Source: Reyranella sp.
Lineage (GTDB): Bacteria > Pseudomonadota > Alphaproteobacteria > Reyranellales > Reyranellaceae
Length of the DNA: 5,358 bases
NCBI GenBank assembly: GCA_016780605.1
Contig: JADHLS010000456.1
Location: 1-5,358, forward strand
Reading direction: 5' to 3'
The notes under the pieces: model-generated
What the model was told of the DNA's origin: nothing
The model's database searches: none
The model's input: only the letters and a program-made list of their open reading frames with translations
Position numbers and translations under genes: made by a program
Part shown: positions 1 to 4,960 of the stretch, in pieces
Position numbering within the stretch: position 1 is the stretch's first letter
Layout: every line of letters starts with the position of its first letter

Positions 1-655
1 CCTTTTCGAAGAGCATGGGCAGCACCGGCGCGTCGGCGGCGGGCGGCGGCGTCTGCGCCATCGCCGTCCGCACGCCCTTGTAGCCCAGCAGGCGCCGCAG
101 CAGGGTCGCAGTCTGCGTTGTGCCGTCCACGGCGGCGTCGGCTTCGACGCTGCGCACGAAGTAGCGCACGACCTCCGGCCAATTGGTGAGATGCGGCCGC
201 AACACGTCGGGCGCGACCAGCGCATCGGCGAGATTGATCGCGGCACCGGGCTCGACCGGTCCGACCAGGAACTCGACCAGGGCGACGGCGCCCTTGTTGG
301 CCTGCAGCAGGTTCCAACGGCGGTCGACGACAACGGCGGGGAAGGGCTCTTGCTGCTTCAGCATGTAGGCGAGCGCGTCACGCACCGGGGCGAGAGCGGC
401 GGCGTCCAGCGCGGCCTCCGTCCAGGCCGGCGCGAACCCCGCGGCCAGCAGGAGCTCGTTCGACTGGCGCAGCGGCATGTCGAGCGCCGCGGCGAGGCGC
501 ACGACCATGTCGCGGCTTGGCTTGGTGCGACCGAGCTCGAGGAAACTGATATGACGTTGCGAGCAGGGTGTCGCCATCGCCAGCTGGAACTGCGAAAGGC
601 CCCGTCTGTTGCGCCACCGTGCTAGCCGGTCGGGAAAGGAAGACGAGGCTTTCAT
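1..655 (-). CDS. XRE-family transcriptional regulator with MmyB-like ligand-binding domain (3' end outside window)
   Basis: This frame is open from the ATG at 655-653 to the left edge, giving 218 codons without a stop. Residues about 10-68 form an XRE/Cro helix-turn-helix: GLSQFQLA leads into SQRHISFLELGRTKPSRDMVVRLAAALD, whose segments are typical of the family, followed by PLRQSNELLLAAGFAP. From about residue 85 comes an MmyB-like ligand-binding domain, seen in PAVVVDRRWNLLQANKGA at about 106-123. In this family that PAS-like domain binds a small hydrophobic ligand. Members are usually about 250-290 residues, so the last few dozen are probably missing. An upstream AGG (664-662) gives a weak Shine-Dalgarno sequence. 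It lies inside a 17-bp dyad directly upstream, which suggests autoregulation. The gene is divergent from the dehydrogenase-transporter operon, so it is the likely local regulator. The family call is firm; the ligand is unknown. Confidence 0.9.
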   Translation of the reverse strand, partial: MKASSSFPDRLARWRNRRGLSQFQLAMATPCSQRHISFLELGRTKPSRDMVVRLAAALDMPLRQSNELLLAAGFAPAWTEAALDAAALAPVRDALAYMLKQQEPFPAVVVDRRWNLLQANKGAVALVEFLVGPVEPGAAINLADALVAPDVLRPHLTNWPEVVRYFVRSVEADAAVDGTTQTATLLRRLLGYKGVRTAMAQTPPPAADAPVLPMLFEK

Positions 656-656
656 G

Positions 657-673
657 ACTACCTGGCATGTAGT
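657..673. promoter_or_regulatory. 17-bp operator-like dyad, ACTACcTGgCAtGTAGT
   Basis: The two halves are inverted copies: 7 of 8 base pairs around the central G at 665 match, failing only at C662/T668. It starts two bases upstream of the regulator ATG, covers that gene's weak Shine-Dalgarno sequence, and touches the -35-like hexamer (673-678) of the divergent operon. Length, symmetry and position fit a binding site for a dimeric XRE protein. Binding here could repress both directions. No second full copy was seen in the intergenic region. Confidence 0.5.
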
Positions 674-701
674 TGATGGCACGAGGCGCGGCCGGGATAG
701 T
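673..701 (+). promoter_or_regulatory. Putative sigma70-type promoter of the dehydrogenase-MFS operon
   Basis: TTGATG (673-678) matches the -35 consensus at 4 of 6 bases, and GATAGT (696-701) matches the -10 consensus at 4 of 6. The spacer is exactly 17 bp. Transcription would start near 708, leaving a very short leader with the GAGG ribosome binding site (709-712) at its 5' end, which is a tight fit. The -35 edge overlaps the last base of the 17-bp dyad. Confidence 0.35.
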
Positions 702-721
702 GCCGCACGAGGTACTGATTG

Positions 722-1699
722 ATGAAGGTCGTTTTTGCCGGGTTCTTCGCGGTCCGCCTGATGGAGCGGGTGCAGGCCCATCTCGCCATGTCCTGCGAGG
801 TGATCGCCGTCGACGATGAGGCTCGTGTTCCGGCGACGCTCGGCGATGCCGACGTGCTGGTGTCGATGGGCTACACCACGGCCATGGCCGAGGCCGGACG
901 ACGGCTGCGCCTCGTGCAGGTGCCCGGCGCGGGCCTCGATCGCATCGAGCGCGCGTTGCTGCCGCCCGGCGCCCATCTCGCCAACGCCTATGGCCACGAG
1001 GCCGGCATCGCCGAATACATCATGGGCGCCATGCTTGAGCTGACGCGCGGCCTGCGCCGGCTGGACGCCAGCTTGCGCCAGGGCCGCTGGGACAGCCAAT
1101 GGGCCGTCGGCGTGCCCATGCCGCCGCCTCATCCCGAGCTGGCCGGCAAGACATTGGGCATCCTGGGTTTCGGCCATATCGGCGAGGCGCTGGCCCGCCG
1201 CGCGCGTGCGTTCGACATGGAGGTCTGCGCCATCCGCCGCCAGCCGCAGGCGGATGCGCCCGAGGGTGTGTCGTTCATCGCCGGGCCCGAGCGGCTCGAC
1301 GAGGTTCTGCGCAGCTCCGACTATCTCGCGATCACGCTGTCGCTGTCGCCGGCGACGCGCAACCTGCTCGACCAGCGCCGGCTCGCCCTGATGAAGCCGA
1401 CCGCCTTCCTGGTCAATGTCGCGCGCGCCGAAATCGTCGACGAGGCCGCACTCTATCGCGCATTGGCCGATCACAAGCTCGCCGGCGCCGCGCTCGATGT
1501 CTGGTATCGTTATCCGACGATTCCCGGACCTGTTCTTCCCGCCGCGCAACCCTTCCATGAGCTCGACAACGTCATCATGACGCCGCATGTCTCGGGCTGG
1601 ACCGAAGGCATGATCGAGGCGCGGGCCGCGCTGATCGCCGGCAACATCGAACGAGCGGCGCGCGGCGAGGCGCCGCTGAACGAGATCGATCCGCGGTGA
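722..1699 (+). CDS. D-isomer-specific 2-hydroxyacid dehydrogenase family protein
   Basis: A 325-residue cytoplasmic oxidoreductase of normal family length. The family interconverts 2-oxoacids and D-2-hydroxyacids with NAD(P)H. The Rossmann domain is marked by GFGHIG (149-154). The signature NVARAEIVDEAAL (232-244) supplies Arg235, and TPHVSG (287-292) supplies His289, matching the catalytic Arg and His. The third catalytic residue, Glu five positions after the conserved Asp (259), is replaced: DVWYRYP has Tyr264. The second Rossmann strand ends in IRR (171-173) with no acidic residue, which favours NADP(H) over NAD(H). GAGG at 709-712 lies 9 bases before the ATG at 722. A TTG directly in front (719) would add one residue but is less likely. 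The stop overlaps the MFS start. The substrate cannot be named; hydroxypyruvate/glyoxylate reductase-like activity is possible but not shown. Confidence 0.92.
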   Translation: MKVVFAGFFAVRLMERVQAHLAMSCEVIAVDDEARVPATLGDADVLVSMGYTTAMAEAGRRLRLVQVPGAGLDRIERALLPPGAHLANAYGHEAGIAEYIMGAMLELTRGLRRLDASLRQGRWDSQWAVGVPMPPPHPELAGKTLGILGFGHIGEALARRARAFDMEVCAIRRQPQADAPEGVSFIAGPERLDEVLRSSDYLAITLSLSPATRNLLDQRRLALMKPTAFLVNVARAEIVDEAALYRALADHKLAGAALDVWYRYPTIPGPVLPAAQPFHELDNVIMTPHVSGWTEGMIEARAALIAGNIERAARGEAPLNEIDPR

Positions 1700-2988
1700 G
1701 GGGGCGGCGGCAGCGCCTGCCGTTCTATTACGGCTGGCTGATCATCGGCATCGCCTTCGTGACCATGGCGATCGCCGTCACCGCGCGCACGGCCTTCTCG
1801 CTGCTTCTGCCGCCCCTGATCGCCGAGTTCGGCTGGGATCGCGGGCTCGCGGCCGGCGCCTTCTCCTTCGGCTTCCTGGTCTCGGCCGTGCTGGGGCCGA
1901 TCGTCGGCCGCGTCATGGATCGCAAGGGCCCGCGCATCGTCATCGAAAGCGGCGTGGCGATGGTCACGGCCGGTCTTCTTCTCGCGACCCTGATCGGCAA
2001 TCCTTGGCAGTTCTACGCTACGCTTGGCGTGATGGTGGGCGCGGGGGCCAACCTCATGACCTTCACCGCCCATTCGCAGTTCCTGCCGTTCTGGTTCGTG
2101 CGCCGGCGCGCGCTCGCCATCAGCGTCGCCTTCTCGGGCGTGGGCGTCGGCGCCATCGTGCTGCTGCCGTGGCTGCAGTCGATCATCGAGCGCGAGGGCT
2201 GGCGGGCGGCCTGCTGGGTGATGGGCCTGCTGGTGCTCTGCGTGCTGGGGCCGCTCAATCTTCTGGTCCATCGCCGGCCGCAGGATATCGGCCTGCTGCC
2301 CGACGGCGAACCGCACGCCGCCGCATCGGCGCCGCGTGCTCGCTCGAATATCGTCGACGCCGCCTGGGTGTCGGTCGACTGGACGCTGGCGCGCGCGATC
2401 AGGACGGCGCGCTTCTGGTGGATTGCGCTCGGCTACGTGTGCGCGCTGTTCGCCTGGTACGCCGTGCAGGTCCACCAGACCAAGTACCTGATCGAGGTCG
2501 GCTTCTCGCCGATCCTGGCCGCCTGGGCGCTGGGCCTGGTGAGCGTCGTCGGCATCCCGGGCCAGATCGGCCTCGGCGCCTTGTCCGACCGCATCGGGCG
2601 GGAATGGATATGGACGGCGGGGTGCCTGGGCTTCGCCATCTGCTATGTCGCGCTGATCGCCCTCGAAGGCGGGCCCTCGCCGGTGCTGCTGTGGGTGATG
2701 GTGATCGCGCAAGGCTCGCTCGGTTATGCGCTCACCTCGGTGATGGGCCCCATCGTGGCCGAGATCTTCGAAGGCCCGCACTACGGCTCGATCTTCGGCA
2801 TGCTCACCGTCGCCCTGATCGGCGGCGGCGCGGCGGGACCGTGGGTCACCGGCGTCATCCACGACATGACCGGCAGCTACCGTCTCGCCTTCCTGCTGGC
2901 GATCGCTCTTTGCGCGGTCTCCGCCGCCGCCATCTGGCTCGCCGCCCCGCGCAAGGTGCGCCGCTCTCATGTTCCCCTCTCCCGCTAG
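1696..2988 (+). CDS. MFS transporter (12 membrane helices), probable carboxylate carrier
   Basis: A 430-residue inner-membrane protein of normal MFS length, with two bundles of six hydrophobic helices split by a hydrophilic loop at about 192-232. The N-terminal motif FYYGWLIIGIAF is common in oxalate/formate- and monocarboxylate-type MFS proteins. The helix 2-3 loop carries motif A (GRVMDRKGPR, 71-80), and a second copy appears in the C-terminal half (GALSDRIGRE, 294-303). Start is GTG at 1696, since no other start precedes helix 1. It overlaps the dehydrogenase stop as GTGA, and with no strong Shine-Dalgarno sequence this implies translational coupling. Being coupled to a 2-hydroxyacid dehydrogenase suggests import or export of a small organic acid, but substrate and direction are inference. 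The last codons, encoding HVPLSR, run into a small palindrome. Confidence 0.9.
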   Translation: MRGRRQRLPFYYGWLIIGIAFVTMAIAVTARTAFSLLLPPLIAEFGWDRGLAAGAFSFGFLVSAVLGPIVGRVMDRKGPRIVIESGVAMVTAGLLLATLIGNPWQFYATLGVMVGAGANLMTFTAHSQFLPFWFVRRRALAISVAFSGVGVGAIVLLPWLQSIIEREGWRAACWVMGLLVLCVLGPLNLLVHRRPQDIGLLPDGEPHAAASAPRARSNIVDAAWVSVDWTLARAIRTARFWWIALGYVCALFAWYAVQVHQTKYLIEVGFSPILAAWALGLVSVVGIPGQIGLGALSDRIGREWIWTAGCLGFAICYVALIALEGGPSPVLLWVMVIAQGSLGYALTSVMGPIVAEIFEGPHYGSIFGMLTVALIGGGAAGPWVTGVIHDMTGSYRLAFLLAIALCAVSAAAIWLAAPRKVRRSHVPLSR

Positions 2989-2994
2989 GGGGAG
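2979..2994. repeat. Small palindrome at the 3' end of the MFS gene
   Basis: CTCCC (2979-2983) and GGGAG (2990-2994) form a 5-bp stem around GCTAGG, with the TAG stop (2986-2988) in the loop. Flanking C- and G-rich bases resemble half of the CCCTCTCCC...GGGAGAGGG palindromes common between genes in alphaproteobacteria (from memory). No T-run follows, so it is a weak terminator at best and may be a decayed repeat copy. Confidence 0.35.
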
Positions 2995-3005
2995 CGTGAT
3001 CAAGC

Positions 3006-3028
3006 GATAACTTTTGTATGAATTGTCA
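3006..3028 (+). promoter_or_regulatory. AT-richer patch, possible promoter upstream of the glycosyltransferase
   Basis: This is the only AT-rich stretch between the MFS stop and the glycosyltransferase. It contains a -10-like TATGAA (3017-3022, 4 of 6) and a -35-like TTGTCA (3023-3028, 5 of 6). Neither has a good partner hexamer at 16-18 bp, so the exact promoter cannot be set. A start of transcription in this gap is reasonable because the gene is about 150 bp from the preceding operon. Confidence 0.2.
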
Positions 3029-3069
3029 CCGACGGTTGCATCGGCGCAGCCGACGGGCATCCTGCGAGG

Positions 3070-3156
3070 ATGACCGACAGTGGTACCGTGATGGCCCATT
3101 TCGTCATCGATGCCGGCTATCTGCGCAAGAGGTTCGTCTTTGTCTTCGACCGGTAG
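3070..3156 (+). pseudogene. 28-codon reading frame, possible 5' remnant of a lost gene
   Basis: This short frame from ATG 3070 to TAG 3154-3156 was found by reading the gap directly. Its codons end in G or C at 23 of 28 positions, as in the real genes here. From its internal ATG (3091) it reads MAHFVIDAGYLRKRF, which faintly resembles the start of NYN/PIN-like nuclease domains (hydrophobic strand, Asp, small residue, Tyr-Leu). No Shine-Dalgarno sequence is properly spaced for either ATG, and the frame overlaps the chosen glycosyltransferase start. It could be a gene remnant, a leader peptide or chance. Confidence 0.2.
3127..3132 (+). promoter_or_regulatory. Ribosome binding site AAGAGG that selects a TTG start
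   Basis: AAGAGG matches the AGGAGG consensus at 5 of 6 bases and lies 7 bases before the in-frame TTG at 3140. The in-frame ATG at 3110 has no purine-rich Shine-Dalgarno sequence in front of it, so the TTG is the better-supported start. Confidence 0.5.
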
Positions 3157-4762
3157 CCTGGGCGGTACCGGCAGCGGCTCTGGCAGCGGCTCTGGCAGCG
3201 GTACTGGCCGCGGCCGGCTGCTCGCCGTCAGCCTCGAGGCCGACCGGCGCGTCGCGGTGGCCTGCTTCGGCGCCGCCTGCGCCGTCGGCCTGGCCTTCGC
3301 CTTCGTCGGTCTGGATACGCACAGCTTCTGGTACGACGAGCTCCTCACGGCGCGGCTGCTGGAGCCCGAACCGGGCACGACGATGGTCTCGCGCATCGCG
3401 ACCGCCGCGCATCCGCCGTTCTATCTGCTGGCGCTCGGCCTGTTCACCAGTCTTTTGGGCGACGGCGACTGGGCGTTGCGCGCCTTCAGCGCCATCGCTG
3501 CCTGCGGGGCGATCGCGCTGTTCATCGCCGGCACCCCCTCGGTGTTCAGCCTGCCGGCCCGCCTGTTTGGCGCCGCCATGGCGACGGGTTCGCTCTTCTG
3601 GTTCTTCCAGGCGCAGAACGCATGCTCCTACGCGCTCTCCATGCTGATCGGCAGCGCCGTGATGGTGTGTGCCCTGATGCTGCTGCGGGAGGAGGGCAGG
3701 CGCCCCCTGCTGCTGACGGGCCTGCTGGCGCTGATGCTCGCCGGCTCGTTCGTGCACTTCTATCTGCTCTATCTTTGCCTCGCGGTGCTGATCGCGCTCG
3801 CCCTGTGCCAGCCGCGCGAGCGGCTGCTGCTGGGCGCCGCGGCGCTGGTGCTGCTTGTCGCCGCCGGCCTCTACGTCAAGCTGGTGATCGAGCCCTATGC
3901 GCGGGTCTCGCTGGGCAACAACGGGTACCCCAACGACCTCGCCTGGTACGCCGCCGTCCTGAAGTCCTCGTTGCACGTCACGTTCGGCGATCGCGGCACG
4001 ATCGCCATCCTGCTGTGCGCCACCGTGGTCGTGGCGACGCGGCTCTTGTCGCGGCGGTTCGACCTCGTGCCCGATCGGGTCACGATCTTCCTGGTCGCGG
4101 TGCCGCTGCTGTTGCTGCTGGGCGGCATCACGAGCTCGACCCTGCTGGCGCCGAACTTCTTCGACCGCAACCTGCTGATCGTCTCGCCCTTCATCTGGGC
4201 GCTGACGGCGCGCCTCTACGATGCGGCGATCGAGGATGCCTCGCTGCCGATCCGGCTCGCCCTCACCAATGCGCTCGCCCTCATCGTGCTCTCCGAGGCG
4301 GCGATCGTGACGTCACGCCTGCCGACGGGACCGTCGCTGCCGATGTACGAGCCCTTCCGCCAGTCGGCCGAGTGGATCCGCACCCTGCCGGAGTGCGAAG
4401 GCCAGGTGCTGCCCGTCGTCACGGTCGACAATCCCGATTGGTATAAGCCGGGCTACGCCGCCTTCATCTACGAAGGCGCCTATGGCCGCTACCTGCAGGG
4501 CTTCGCCCAGCCGCAGCTGGTGTTCGCCCGCGACCTCGATCGCACGCGCCTGCCGCGCGACCTCGCCACGGAGCTGAGGCAGCGCCTCGACGGACGCGGC
4601 TGTCCCGTGCTGGCCTGGTCCGCGCACAGCATGAATGACGAGGTGATCGCCCGCATCGAGGACAAGTTGGTCTCGGCGCTGGGCCGGCCCGACGGCGCGG
4701 CGCGTATCGCGATCCAGCCGTTCGAGGATGGAGCAATGGGGTACGTGCTGGTGCGGCGATAG
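3140..4762 (+). CDS. GT39-like (GT-C fold) membrane glycosyltransferase
   Basis: A 540-residue inner-membrane protein, probably moving a sugar from a polyprenyl-phosphate carrier to an acceptor on the periplasmic side, as in ArnT/PMT-like enzymes. After helix 1 (about 36-57) the first outer loop holds FWYDE (63-67), with the acidic pair expected in the GT-C active site, then HPPFYLL (91-97), a family hallmark. About 10-11 more hydrophobic helices run to about residue 392, including FFDRNLLIVSPF (340-351), where family members carry a conserved Arg before a Pro-containing helix. A soluble domain of about 140 residues follows. The N-terminus is odd: residues 8-23 are mostly Gly-Ser, encoded by a 12-bp tandem repeat. 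TTG 3140 is chosen because AAGAGG lies 7 bases upstream; ATG 3110 would add 10 residues but lacks a binding site. Donor and acceptor are unknown, and no cell-envelope genes lie nearby. Confidence 0.85.
   Translation: MSSTGSLGGTGSGSGSGSGSGTGRGRLLAVSLEADRRVAVACFGAACAVGLAFAFVGLDTHSFWYDELLTARLLEPEPGTTMVSRIATAAHPPFYLLALGLFTSLLGDGDWALRAFSAIAACGAIALFIAGTPSVFSLPARLFGAAMATGSLFWFFQAQNACSYALSMLIGSAVMVCALMLLREEGRRPLLLTGLLALMLAGSFVHFYLLYLCLAVLIALALCQPRERLLLGAAALVLLVAAGLYVKLVIEPYARVSLGNNGYPNDLAWYAAVLKSSLHVTFGDRGTIAILLCATVVVATRLLSRRFDLVPDRVTIFLVAVPLLLLLGGITSSTLLAPNFFDRNLLIVSPFIWALTARLYDAAIEDASLPIRLALTNALALIVLSEAAIVTSRLPTGPSLPMYEPFRQSAEWIRTLPECEGQVLPVVTVDNPDWYKPGYAAFIYEGAYGRYLQGFAQPQLVFARDLDRTRLPRDLATELRQRLDGRGCPVLAWSAHSMNDEVIARIEDKLVSALGRPDGAARIAIQPFEDGAMGYVLVRR
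3170..3205 (+). repeat. 12-bp tandem repeat encoding Gly-Ser-Gly-Ser
   Basis: GGCAGCGGCTCT occurs exactly at 3170-3181 and 3182-3193. A third copy, GGCAGCGGTACT (3194-3205), differs at two bases. Each unit is four codons, so copy-number changes keep the frame. It lengthens the flexible N-terminal tail of the glycosyltransferase ahead of helix 1. Identical codons across copies suggest replication slippage rather than selection for Gly/Ser composition alone. Confidence 0.85.
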
Positions 4763-4763
4763 C

Positions 4764-4829
4764 CCTCCTTCGCGCTGCGCGCTTCGGAGGGCGGCGGCTT
4801 GTCCTCCGAAGCGCGCAGCGCGTAGGAGG
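4764..4829. repeat. 27-bp near-perfect inverted repeat (REP-like; possible bidirectional terminator)
   Basis: The left arm (4764-4790) and right arm (4803-4829) are reverse complements at 26 of 27 positions; the only mismatch is T4770/T4823. They flank a 12-base loop. Each arm is also partly self-complementary (CCTCC...GGAGG outside, CGCGC/GCGCG inside), so the DNA could form one long stem or two hairpins. It starts one base after the glycosyltransferase stop and ends 6 bases from the 3' end of the convergent tRNA, so it could terminate both transcripts. No T-run follows on either strand. The arm sequence has the look of a multi-copy alphaproteobacterial extragenic palindrome, a resemblance noted from memory. 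Confidence 0.85.
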
Positions 4830-4835
4830 AAACGG

Positions 4836-4908
4836 TAGGCCCGGCAGGATTCGAACCTGCGACATAACCGTTATGAGCGGCTCGTTCTAACCACTGAACT
4901 ACGGGCCC
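4836..4908 (-). tRNA. tRNA with anticodon CAT (elongator Met or Ile2)
   Basis: The minus strand folds into a complete 73-base cloverleaf. The acceptor arms GGGCCCG and CGGGCCT pair with one terminal G-T. The D-stem is GTTC/GAAC, the anticodon stem AGCCG/CGGTT encloses loop CTCATAA, the variable loop is ATGTC, and the T-arm is GCAGG TTCGAAT CCTGC. The anticodon is at 4875-4873 and the discriminator base is A. The gene encodes CC but not the final A of CCA, so the tail must be completed by tRNA nucleotidyltransferase. It is not an initiator: the first pair is G-T rather than the C/A mismatch, and there is no GGG/CCC anticodon stem. C4-G69, C5-G68 and the short D-loop resemble E. coli Ile2, whose C34 is modified to lysidine by TilS, so Ile is a real alternative to Met. 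Confidence 0.95.
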
Positions 4909-4923
4909 GCACCGTGGCCCTGC

Positions 4924-4951
4924 GTTCTACACCTATCTCGGCACAGTACAA
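4924..4951 (-). promoter_or_regulatory. Possible tRNA promoter
   Basis: On the minus strand, TTGTAC (4951-4946) is a poor -35-like hexamer (3 of 6) and TAGAAC (4929-4924) a fair -10 (4 of 6), with a 16-bp spacer. Initiation near 4917 would leave about 9 bases before the mature tRNA 5' end. The aminotransferase gene ends upstream at 4961, so co-transcription from it is the alternative. Confidence 0.3.
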
Positions 4952-4960
4952 CAGCGCGGC

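Noticed and set aside
191..625. A 144-codon plus-strand frame opposite the regulator
   Set aside because: The minus-strand frame gives an unmistakable XRE/MmyB protein, and this frame has no domain.
378..668. A minus-strand frame starting at the ATG inside the dyad (668-666)
   Set aside because: It is out of frame with the regulator, and its product is Arg/Ala-rich with no domain. The ATG is part of the palindrome.
2004..2999. A 331-codon plus-strand frame inside the MFS gene
   Set aside because: It is an Arg/Ala/Gly-rich shifted reading of the MFS gene, with no recognisable domain.
3041..3053. Small hairpin TCGGC/GCCGA in the gap before the glycosyltransferase
   Set aside because: A 5-bp stem with a 3-base loop and no T-run is expected by chance in such GC-rich sequence.
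3029..3056. Direct repeat CCGACGG at 3029-3035 and 3050-3056
   Set aside because: A 7-bp GC repeat 21 bp apart could be a protein site, but there is no regulator gene beside it and chance is likely.
1510..3396. A 628-codon open frame on the minus strand opposite the MFS gene
   Set aside because: Its translation is low-complexity, rich in Arg, Ala, Gly, Asp and His, with no domain. It is a GC-bias shadow of the MFS gene, which has clear membrane helices and motifs.
3104..3976. A 290-codon minus-strand frame opposite the glycosyltransferase
   Set aside because: It is Gln/Arg/Ala/Gly-rich low complexity, and the plus strand carries the GT39 motifs and membrane helices.
4464..4865. A 133-codon minus-strand frame over the glycosyltransferase end, the inverted repeat and part of the tRNA
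   Set aside because: It crosses a tRNA and a palindrome, is Arg/Pro-rich, and is opposite a clear coding sequence.
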